A stretch of DNA of 64,000 nt, from positions 169,666 to 233,665 of the forward strand of contig NZ_SODF01000003.1 of NCBI RefSeq assembly GCF_004365875.1. Direction: 5' to 3'. The notes below the pieces were generated by a model. That model ran no database searches. It was not told the DNA's origin and was given only the letters and a program-made list of their open reading frames with translations. Origin of the DNA: Kribbella kalugense (GTDB taxonomy: Bacteria > Actinomycetota > Actinomycetes > Propionibacteriales > Kribbellaceae). The position numbers were made by a program, and so were the translations under genes. Below are positions 33,962 to 40,735 of this stretch, piece after piece (within the stretch, counting starts at the first letter, position 1; each line of letters begins with the position of its first letter).

Positions 33962-34845
33962 TGGAGCTACGCCATCTGCGGTACTTCGTCGCCGTCGCCG
34001 AGGAGCGGCACTTCGGTCGCGCCGCGGCCCGCCTGCACATCGCCCAGCCGCCGTTGTCCCAGCAGATCCGCCAGCTGGAAGGCGAGCTGGGTCTACAACT
34101 CCTCCGCCGTACGACGCGTCGCGTCGACCTCACGCCCGCCGGCGAGGCCTACCTGCTGCGGGCCCGGCAGATCATCGCGGCGGTCTCGTCGGCCGCAGGC
34201 GAGGCTCAGCGCGTCGCGGTCGGACTGCAGGGTCGCTTGGTGATCGGCTGCGTCGGCTCGGCGACGTACAGCCTGCTGCCGCAGCTCGTGCGGACTCTGC
34301 GCGAGGAGCTGCCCGATCTCGAGGTCGCGGTGCAGGGCGAGATGCTCGCACCCGATCAGGCGCGGGCGTTGCTGGAGGGGCGGATCGATCTCGGGTTGCT
34401 CCGGCCGCCGGTCGACGAGGAGTCGCTGCGAGTCGACGTACTGCGGGCCGATCGGCTGATCGTGGCTGTGCCGGATGGGCATCGGCTGGCCGGGCGGAGG
34501 CGGGTCCGGCTGGCGGAGCTGGCCGATGAGGATTTCGTGATCCACGCGGGCGGTGGGCGGTCGGTGATGCACGACACGGTCGTGGAGCTCTGCCGGGAGG
34601 CGGGGTTCGAGCCGCGGGTTCGGCATGAAGTGGCGGAGACGTCGACATTGGTGACGTTCGTGGCGGCCGGTCTCGGGATCGCCGTCGTACCGGCGCCGGT
34701 GGCGGAGCTGATGGTCCCGGGGGTTGCGTATCGCGCGCTCAGCGGGCGGGCGAGTGTTGAGTTGGCGGCGGCGACGCGAGCGGATGATGATGCGCCGTAC
34801 TTGGAGCGTGTGCTGGCGGTCCTGGCTGGATTGGTCAGGACCTGA
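33961..34845 (+). CDS. LysR family transcriptional regulator
   Basis: A 294-residue activator. The HTH is at residues about 1-60 (ELRHLRYFVAVAEERHFGRA, then AQPPLSQQIRQLEGELGLQL), and the effector domain starts at LVIGCVGSATYSLLPQLV. The N-terminus is close to the CatM/BenM/PcaQ subgroup that responds to aromatic-derived acids. It starts with GTG and appears leaderless. It diverges from the CoA-transferase A gene, its probable target. The stop overlaps the convergent histidine kinase gene by 11 bp. Confidence 0.88.
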   Translation: MELRHLRYFVAVAEERHFGRAAARLHIAQPPLSQQIRQLEGELGLQLLRRTTRRVDLTPAGEAYLLRARQIIAAVSSAAGEAQRVAVGLQGRLVIGCVGSATYSLLPQLVRTLREELPDLEVAVQGEMLAPDQARALLEGRIDLGLLRPPVDEESLRVDVLRADRLIVAVPDGHRLAGRRRVRLAELADEDFVIHAGGGRSVMHDTVVELCREAGFEPRVRHEVAETSTLVTFVAAGLGIAVVPAPVAELMVPGVAYRALSGRASVELAAATRADDDAPYLERVLAVLAGLVRT

Positions 34846-36133
34846 GGGTCAGCTCGACCTCGTTGCGGCGGAGGGTGAGGTTGCCGCCCGCGGCCTCGGC
34901 GCAGCGGCGGGCGATGTCCAGGCCCAGGCCGGTGGAGCCGCGGTCGCTGCGACCGCGTTCGCCGGCACCCAACGGGATGCCGGGTCCTTTGTCAGCGACA
35001 ACGATCCGTACGCCGGTCTCCGTGTGGGCCAGCGTGATCCGGGCCGGGGTGCCGTCGGGCGTGTGCGCAACGACGTTCTCCACCAAGGCATCCAGAGCGG
35101 CACCGAGATCCTCCGCCGACGAGCGCACCATCGCCGGCTCATCCGGAAGATCGAGCGCCAACTCCCGCCCCTGGTCCTCGAACAACGGTTCCCAGAAGGC
35201 CGCCCGCTGACGCGTCACCTCGACCGCGTCGCAATGCGGCACCCGTCCTTCCCGCTGCGGTCGCCGCGCCGCACTGATCACCGCGGTCAGGGTCCGCTCC
35301 AGACTGCTGACCTGGGTGTTCAACTCCTCGGCACGCTCTCGGTCAGGCATCGCTTCGACCTGCAGTCGTAGCGCGGTCAACGGCGTACGCAACCGATGCG
35401 ACAGGTCCGCGACCGCCTCACGCTCGACCGCGATCACCTCGTCGATCCGATCCGCGAGGCCGTTCAACGCGGCACCGACCTTCGCGACCTCGGCAGGACC
35501 GGTGGTCGGAGCTCGGGCATCCATGTCGCCCCGAGCCAGGCGGGCCGCCGTATCCGCGGTCTCCTCCAACGGTCGAGCCAGCCGCCGCGACACCAGCTCG
35601 GCGCCGACGATGCTGAGGAGCAGTACGAGCAGGCTCCCGCCAACGAGGATCAGCACCCGCGGCACCAACCCGTCGTACAGCTCGGCGTCGGTCAGGTAGA
35701 GACAGATGGAGGCCGGGCCGTTCGGCGTATCGACACCGATGTCGACCGCGAGTCCGCCACCGACGTTCCGGTAGTCGGCATCACCGACCTTCGGCGGCCC
35801 CTTGTGGTCGTCTCCGTCGTCGTCCCCCGCCGGCACGTCCTTCGGCGTCGGCACCCCACCGGGCGGAGGCTTGCCCAGCGTCGTCCCGTCGGGCATCAGG
35901 ACCGAGATGTTCCCCGGCCCGTCGTTGCTGAGCCCATCGAGGTACGCCGTGATGTCGTCGGCGGTGTGGTCCCTGTCGCCGACGTAGTACGCGACGCTCT
36001 CGGCCCGGTACCGCGCCTTGTCCTTCGACTCGTTGGCCGTCGTAGTGCGCAGCAGAATCACCAGCGGTACGGCGAACGCGAGCACGACCAACGTGGTCAT
36101 GCCGACCGAGAGAAAGAGGATCCGGCGACGCAT
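34835..36133 (-). CDS. Two-component sensor histidine kinase
   Basis: A 432-residue membrane kinase. Helices at about 5-28 and 157-178 flank an extracytoplasmic sensor domain with an acidic DDDGDDHKG stretch. A HAMP region (RRLARPLEETADTAARLARGD) leads to the phospho-acceptor H-box DLSHRLRTPLTALRL (His near 246), then HATPase motifs VENVVAHTPDG, DKGPGIP and GSTGLGLDIARRC. It follows the response regulator by two bases. The acidic loop could bind cations or cationic peptides (speculation). The signal is unknown. Confidence 0.9.
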   Translation of the reverse strand: MRRRILFLSVGMTTLVVLAFAVPLVILLRTTTANESKDKARYRAESVAYYVGDRDHTADDITAYLDGLSNDGPGNISVLMPDGTTLGKPPPGGVPTPKDVPAGDDDGDDHKGPPKVGDADYRNVGGGLAVDIGVDTPNGPASICLYLTDAELYDGLVPRVLILVGGSLLVLLLSIVGAELVSRRLARPLEETADTAARLARGDMDARAPTTGPAEVAKVGAALNGLADRIDEVIAVEREAVADLSHRLRTPLTALRLQVEAMPDRERAEELNTQVSSLERTLTAVISAARRPQREGRVPHCDAVEVTRQRAAFWEPLFEDQGRELALDLPDEPAMVRSSAEDLGAALDALVENVVAHTPDGTPARITLAHTETGVRIVVADKGPGIPLGAGERGRSDRGSTGLGLDIARRCAEAAGGNLTLRRNEVELTLRS

Positions 36134-36135
36134 GC

Positions 36136-36819
36136 TCAGCCGTCCGCCGCGAGCTTGATCCCGACCCCGCGGACGCTGTGCAGGAACCGCGGCTCGGCCG
36201 CCGTCTCACCCAGCTTCCGCCGCAACCACGACAGGTGTACGTCGACGGTCCGGTCGCCACCGCCCCACGGCAGTCCCCAGACCTCCGCGAGCAGCTCCCG
36301 CTTGGTCACCACAGCCCCCGGCCGCCGCGACAACGCCAACAGCAGATCGAATTCCTTGCGGGTCAGCTCGACCGGCGACCCGTCGACCGTCACCTCGCGA
36401 CTGCGCGGATCGATCCGCAGTCCGCCGACCTCGACCGTCGACTCACCCTGCTGGTCCTTCCCGAGCCTCCGCAGTACGGCGCGAATCCGGGCGTCCATCT
36501 GGGCCGCGCTGAACGGCTTGATCACGTAGTCGTCGGCGCCGGCGTCGAGCAGCCGCACCACGCTCGCGTCATCGTCCCGCGCCGTCGCCACGATCACCGG
36601 CACGTCGCTGACCGACCGAACCATCGCGAGCACGTCCCGCCCGTCCAGATCCGGCAGCCCCAGGTCCAGCAACAACACCTCAGGCCGCTCCCGGGCCACC
36701 GCCGCCACCCCGTCGGCACCGGCCGCGACCGCGGAGACGACATGCCCGGCCGCCGTCAGGGACTTCCCCAACGACACCCGAATCGCATCATCGTCCTCGA
36801 TCAGCAGTACCCGCGCCAT
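36136..36819 (-). CDS. OmpR/PhoB family response regulator
   Basis: A 227-residue regulator. The receiver has Asp9-Asp10 in the acidic pocket, phospho-acceptor Asp52 in LLLDLGLPDLDG and the Lys of YVIKPFS. The C-terminal winged helix ends VDVHLSWLRRKLGETAAEPRFLHSVRGVGIKL in the usual way. It is first in an operon with the kinase. Repeats with an 11-bp period just upstream (36833-36871) suggest autoregulation, and a similar site lies before the flavin redox operon. Confidence 0.92.
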   Translation of the reverse strand: MARVLLIEDDDAIRVSLGKSLTAAGHVVSAVAAGADGVAAVARERPEVLLLDLGLPDLDGRDVLAMVRSVSDVPVIVATARDDDASVVRLLDAGADDYVIKPFSAAQMDARIRAVLRRLGKDQQGESTVEVGGLRIDPRSREVTVDGSPVELTRKEFDLLLALSRRPGAVVTKRELLAEVWGLPWGGGDRTVDVHLSWLRRKLGETAAEPRFLHSVRGVGIKLAADG

Positions 36820-36832
36820 GGTGCCGAGCCTA

Positions 36833-36871
36833 GCTTCAGGCTGCTCAAGGCAGCCTCAAGCCGCCGTTAAA
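36833..36871. promoter_or_regulatory. TCAAG-type repeats and hairpin upstream of the response regulator
   Basis: On the response-regulator strand, units CTTGAGGCTGC, CTTGAGCAGCC and CTGAAGCTAGG follow each other at about 11 bp, a typical OmpR-family site. The same bases form a stem (GCTT-AGGCTGC with GCAGCCT-AAGC, 36833-36861) that could terminate the membrane gene whose stop is at 36867. TCAAGCCGCCGTTAAA at 36856-36871 matches 13 of 16 bases of the site at 12279-12294. Confidence 0.55.
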
Positions 36872-37478
36872 GCGAGGGTGGTTTGAGGCCGCTGGTGCGG
36901 AGCTCGAGGGTGGCGAGTTTGTTGATGACGGCTCGGTCGCCGTCGCGCCAGGCTGTGACCGGGTCGTCGGAGATCTTCGCGAGCTTGTGCATCGGCTGGT
37001 TCGCCATCGCCCGCAGCGCGAACAGGTCGAGGTCGGCCGCGTTGTCGATGAACTTCTGCGCGGCCGTGGCCCGCCGTGAGAACCGGATCCGCCGCGGCAA
37101 CCAGATCAGTACGGCGAACAGCACCGGCAACGCGATCGTCACGCCCGCGAGCAAGTACGCCAACTGCTCGACCGCATGCGCCATGTCCCGCCCGGCCTGC
37201 GCCATCTGCCCGGCCGCCCCCGCGGCCCCGTCGACCGGCGACCGGAGCTGATCCCCGACCGCCGGTACCTTCCCGAGCGGCTCCGACAGCCGGCGCAGCT
37301 GCCCCGCCAACCCGTCTCCCGCCGAGGCGGCCTTCCGCCCCGGCAACCCCAACGCGTTGGTGATCTTGAAGACGATCAGCCCCAGCTCGACACACACCCA
37401 GACCCAGGCCACGAACACCAGATCCCCGAGCAACTGCCCGAACCGCTGCGGGCCCACATCGGAATAGAGCTTCACCAC
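36867..37478 (-). CDS. Two-helix membrane protein of unknown function
   Basis: A 203-residue protein with one hydrophobic segment near the N-terminus (LLGDLVFVAWVWVCVELGLIVF) and one in the middle (LAYLLAGVTIALPVLFAVLIWL). The segment between them is a helix rich in Ala, Gly and Gln (about residues 47-100) that could be a coiled coil outside the membrane; the C-terminal ~70 residues (FSRRATAAQKFIDNAADLDL onward) are cytoplasmic and charged. It starts at GTG 37478 with GAAGGGA upstream. It looks conserved in actinomycetes but I cannot name a function. Confidence 0.75.
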   Translation of the reverse strand: MVKLYSDVGPQRFGQLLGDLVFVAWVWVCVELGLIVFKITNALGLPGRKAASAGDGLAGQLRRLSEPLGKVPAVGDQLRSPVDGAAGAAGQMAQAGRDMAHAVEQLAYLLAGVTIALPVLFAVLIWLPRRIRFSRRATAAQKFIDNAADLDLFALRAMANQPMHKLAKISDDPVTAWRDGDRAVINKLATLELRTSGLKPPSL

Positions 37479-37570
37479 TCAGATCCCTTCACCGACGCGC
37501 CGCCGACACCGTGCGTGGTGACCCTAGCGCCCACGGTCGCCACCGTGAACACCTCCGAAGACCGCAGTCG

Positions 37571-38392
37571 TCAGAGGGCGCTGCGGAGGTGCCAGAGGAG
37601 GGGGTAGTAGCGGAGGTCGAGGCGGCTGCGGAGGTAGTTTGCTCCGGACGATCCGCCGGTGCCCGGTTTGGTGCCGATCATGCGTTCGACCATGACCACG
37701 TGGCGGGCTCGCCAGGCGGCGGCGAGTTCGTCGTGCTGAAGGAGGGCCTCGGCCAGCTCCCAGATGGCGGCGTACTGCGAGCGGTCGCCGGCGATCTTGC
37801 GGAGGGCGTTGCGGACGGAGTCCTCGGAGTCGGTGTCGAAACCGGCCTTCCGCAGTACTTCGAGATACGCGTCCCAAAGCGTTGGCTCCTCGAGCCGGCG
37901 AGCCAGGCGATCCTGCTCTACCGCGGTCAGCCCGCGGAACCGGCGTACGAACGACGGGTCCTTCGCTCCGGAGAGGAACTCGATCTCGCGGAACTGCACC
38001 GACTGGAACCCCGACGCCGGCGACAACCGGTGCCGGAACTCGCCGAAGTCCTGCGGCGTCATCGTCTCCAGGATGTCGACCTGCTGAGTCAGCACCCGCT
38101 CGATCGTGTGGACCCGGCGCAGCAGGTGCTCGGCCAGCCAGAGTTCGCCGGACAGCATCGCGTCTCGGGACGCAGTCAGCTCGTGCAAAACCTGCTTGAA
38201 CCACAGCTCGTATACCTGGTGGATCGTGATGAACAGCAGTTCGTCGTGCGCCGGCGGCTCGGACTCCAGCCGCTGCTGGTCCAGGAGCTCCGGCAGCCGC
38301 AGATAGCTGCCGTAGGTGAGCCGCCCGCCCTCCTCACCGAAATGCACATCGGACCCGCCCCACTGCCCCGCAACCCCGTCACCAGTGCTCAT
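37571..38392 (-). CDS. kynA: Tryptophan 2,3-dioxygenase
   Basis: A 273-residue haem dioxygenase opening the indole ring of tryptophan to N-formylkynurenine. The N-terminal LTYGSYLRLPELLDQQR and HDELLFITIHQVYELWFKQVLHEL carry the substrate and haem pocket residues; the C-terminal GTKPGTGGSSGANYLR loop is the clearest family signature. Size fits bacterial TDO. No kynureninase or formamidase is adjacent, so the rest of the pathway must be elsewhere. It diverges from a small membrane protein gene. Confidence 0.93.
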   Translation of the reverse strand: MSTGDGVAGQWGGSDVHFGEEGGRLTYGSYLRLPELLDQQRLESEPPAHDELLFITIHQVYELWFKQVLHELTASRDAMLSGELWLAEHLLRRVHTIERVLTQQVDILETMTPQDFGEFRHRLSPASGFQSVQFREIEFLSGAKDPSFVRRFRGLTAVEQDRLARRLEEPTLWDAYLEVLRKAGFDTDSEDSVRNALRKIAGDRSQYAAIWELAEALLQHDELAAAWRARHVVMVERMIGTKPGTGGSSGANYLRSRLDLRYYPLLWHLRSAL

Positions 38393-38473
38393 GACACGGA
38401 GACTAACCGACCAGTTCGTGACTGGTCAGTGATTCGTTCGTTGGACCTCAGGTACGCCGAGTTGAGGAGATGC

Positions 38474-38935
38474 ATGTCCGCCACGGTCGAGACGCCGATC
38501 GTTCCCGGGCCGGTTCAGGGGCCGACCAGGGAAGAGCCGTTGATCGAGGCGTTGCTGCTCGACGAATACCGGTCGCTCGTCCACCTCGCCTATCTGATCC
38601 TCCCGCCTGCGATCAGCCGGGCGAGGCGGGTGGCGGCCGCGCATGCGGTAGTTCAGAGGGCACTCCCCGCAGACCTCGCCGTTCCGGCGATGAAGCGACG
38701 GGAGTTTCTGCGGGATCGCGTCGTACAGGAAGCGACTCGGCAGGCGGCGGAGCGTTCGCTGCTCGCCCGGCTCGGCAGCGTCATCGCGCCGGCCGACGGC
38801 CTCGGGTTCGAGCCGTGCACGATCCGCCCGGACCGCTCCACCATCACCCGCCGCTGCGCCCGCGGCCGCCGGCTGACGGTTCTCGTGACGTTGCTGCTCA
38901 CGGCCGGGATCCTCGCCGGGCTCCTCTTGACCTGA
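38474..38935 (+). CDS. Small C-terminally anchored protein with sigma-like N-terminus
   Basis: A 153-residue protein. The N-terminal half (EALLLDEYRSLVHLAYLILPP, then RARRVAAAHAVVQRALPAD) resembles the region-2 helices of ECF sigma factors without the rest of the domain; the C-terminus is one helix (LTVLVTLLLTAGILAGLLL). GAGGAG 5 nt before the ATG at 38474 fixes the start. It might be a membrane-bound decoy or relic of a sigma factor, but that is weak inference; I call it hypothetical. A strong palindrome follows. Confidence 0.65.
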   Translation: MSATVETPIVPGPVQGPTREEPLIEALLLDEYRSLVHLAYLILPPAISRARRVAAAHAVVQRALPADLAVPAMKRREFLRDRVVQEATRQAAERSLLARLGSVIAPADGLGFEPCTIRPDRSTITRRCARGRRLTVLVTLLLTAGILAGLLLT

Positions 38936-38941
38936 ACACGA

Positions 38942-39029
38942 GGACCGCCAGGCCATCACAATCGTCCGCTGCGGGCGGATCCCAGCGTGCCGCTGCCCGT
39001 CGACCGCGATTGTGATGGCCTGGCGGTCC
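38942..39029. repeat. Long palindrome with perfect 23-bp arms
   Basis: The arms at 38942-38964 and 39007-39029 are perfectly complementary over 23 bases (outer GGACCGCC/GGCGGTCC, inner ACAATCG/CGATTGT) around a 42-nt loop that can itself fold. It starts 7 bp after the stop of the small membrane protein gene and ends just before the GH76 promoter. It could terminate the upstream gene, but is longer than usual terminators and could be a MITE-like repeat. Confidence 0.75.
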
Positions 39030-39040
39030 GGCATGACATC

Positions 39041-39069
39041 TTGACGTAGTGTTTCGCCCCGCCTACCTT
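39041..39069 (+). promoter_or_regulatory. Promoter of the GH76 gene
   Basis: TTGACG (39041-39046) and TACCTT (39064-39069) are 17 bp apart, with the start codon 43 bp downstream of the -10 and GGGAG as RBS. Confidence 0.55.
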
Positions 39070-39111
39070 CGGTGACACCGCTCTCTTCCTACCGCCCCAG
39101 GGAGATCCGTG

Positions 39112-40575
39112 ATGTCCGTTGGAATCGTTTCCAGCCTTGCCCTGCTCATCGCACCCCTCGGCGCGCCCGTACCGGCGCCGGCGACCGAGACACCCCCGGT
39201 GAACATGTCCACTCAGGCAACGATCTGCAACAAGTACTGCGACGCCCGCGACCCCGGCCTAGCCACGAAGGACCGCGCTCCGGTCTCCTCGACCCTCTTC
39301 GGCCGCACGATCGCTCTGCACATCGACGACGACGCCGCGATGGGCTGGGCCACGATCGACAACGGCAACCCCGGCGACGAGGTCTGGCTCGACCGCTCGA
39401 TGGACGGCGGCCGGACCTGGTCCGACGGCAGCCGCCTCGGCAACACCGCGATCCCGACCGGGCAAGGCGGCTGGCGCACGCAGATGTACAACGTCGACGA
39501 CTGGAACAACCTCGGCGTCGGCGCCCTCCGCGCGTGCGGCAAGGCCGGCGACCGCGCCGACATCGCCTGTACGACGTGGGCCCGGACAACGTGGAACGCC
39601 TGGGACCGCCGTACCGCGGCTGCGACCGCGCTCATGCAGGACTACAACCTGTCGACGGGCCTCTTCGACACCACCGGCTGGTGGAACTCGGCCAACGCGC
39701 TGAATGCACTGATCGACAACATCCGGGTCAGCGGCATGCACAGCTACGAGTACGCGATCGCGCGGACCTATGACCTGAACCTCAACGCCCAGGAAGGCCA
39801 GTTCCGCAACGACTACATCGACGACACCGGCTGGTGGGGTCTCGCGTGGGTTGCGGCGTACGACCTGACCGGTGACAGCAGGTACCTCCAGACGGCTCGC
39901 GCCGACGCGGACCACATGGCGGCGTACTGGGACAACACCTGTGGCGGCGGGGTCTGGTGGAGTGAGGCGAAGACGTACAAGAACGCGATCTCGAACTCGC
40001 TCTACATCCAGCTCAACGCCCAGTTGCACACGCGCGTCTCCGGCGACACGACGTACCTGCAACGCGCGCAGGCCGGCTGGACCTGGTTCCAGCAGACCGG
40101 GATGATCAACGGCTCGAACCTGGTCAACGACGGCATCGATCTGTCCACCTGCAAGAACAACGGCAGCACTGCCTGGACGTACAACCAGGGCGTGCTGATC
40201 GGCGCACTCACCGAGTTGTCCAAGGCAACTAATAACTCCGCGTACCTGACCAGCGCCCGCCAGCTGGCCGATGCATCCACCACCGCATCGTCGCTGCACA
40301 CCGCCGACGGCATCTTGCGCGAGCCGTGCGAGAACGGCGACTGCGGTGGCGACGGTCCGTCGTTCAAGGGCGCTCACGTCCGCGGGCTCGGCAAGCTGAA
40401 CGCGGCCCTGTCGGATCACCCGTACACGTCGTACCTGCAACATCAGGCCGACCGTGCCTTCTCGGCCGACCGTACGCCGATGGACCAGTACGGACTGCGT
40501 TGGTACGGCCCGGTCGACAAGCTCGACGCAGCCCGCCAGCAGAGCGCACTCGACCTCCTCAACGCGGCCCCCTGA
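39112..40575 (+). CDS. Secreted GH76 endo-alpha-1,6-mannanase
   Basis: A 487-residue glycosidase for alpha-1,6-mannan, probably of fungal wall or actinobacterial glycolipid origin. A short signal (VGIVSSLALLIAPLGAPVPAPA) precedes a ~110-residue N-terminal extension. The GH76 (alpha/alpha)6 barrel follows from about residue 160; the paired catalytic Asp residues are in FRNDYIDDTGWWGLAWVAAY, and later blocks CGGGVWWSEAKTYKNAISNSLY and WTYNQGVLIGAL are typical. An in-frame GTG lies directly before the chosen ATG, but GGGAG spacing favours the ATG. It is a single gene with its own promoter. Confidence 0.9.
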   Translation: MSVGIVSSLALLIAPLGAPVPAPATETPPVNMSTQATICNKYCDARDPGLATKDRAPVSSTLFGRTIALHIDDDAAMGWATIDNGNPGDEVWLDRSMDGGRTWSDGSRLGNTAIPTGQGGWRTQMYNVDDWNNLGVGALRACGKAGDRADIACTTWARTTWNAWDRRTAAATALMQDYNLSTGLFDTTGWWNSANALNALIDNIRVSGMHSYEYAIARTYDLNLNAQEGQFRNDYIDDTGWWGLAWVAAYDLTGDSRYLQTARADADHMAAYWDNTCGGGVWWSEAKTYKNAISNSLYIQLNAQLHTRVSGDTTYLQRAQAGWTWFQQTGMINGSNLVNDGIDLSTCKNNGSTAWTYNQGVLIGALTELSKATNNSAYLTSARQLADASTTASSLHTADGILREPCENGDCGGDGPSFKGAHVRGLGKLNAALSDHPYTSYLQHQADRAFSADRTPMDQYGLRWYGPVDKLDAARQQSALDLLNAAP

Positions 40576-40655
40576 CCTGAGGAAATGCAGCTTCGGTCCA
40601 GCCGGCATCTACGGTCGATCCAGGGTGGGTCCAGACCGGCCCGGACCCGGCTGCG

Positions 40656-40720
40656 CGTGGCCCGCTCCGATGTAAAGGTGGAGTGACGAGCCGGCGAACG
40701 TCCGGTCGAAGCGGGCCACG
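40656..40720. promoter_or_regulatory. Inverted repeat before the Hsp70-like operon
   Basis: Perfect 11-bp arms CGTGGCCCGCT (40656-40666) and AGCGGGCCACG (40710-40720), 15 bp upstream of the GTG of the first gene. The loop holds the only A-rich patch of the gap (GATGTAAAGGTGGAG). It is neither CIRCE nor HAIR, so this operon is not under those heat-shock repressors; an operator or leader structure is possible. Confidence 0.5.
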
Positions 40721-40735
40721 ACCTGGGGGTGACCG

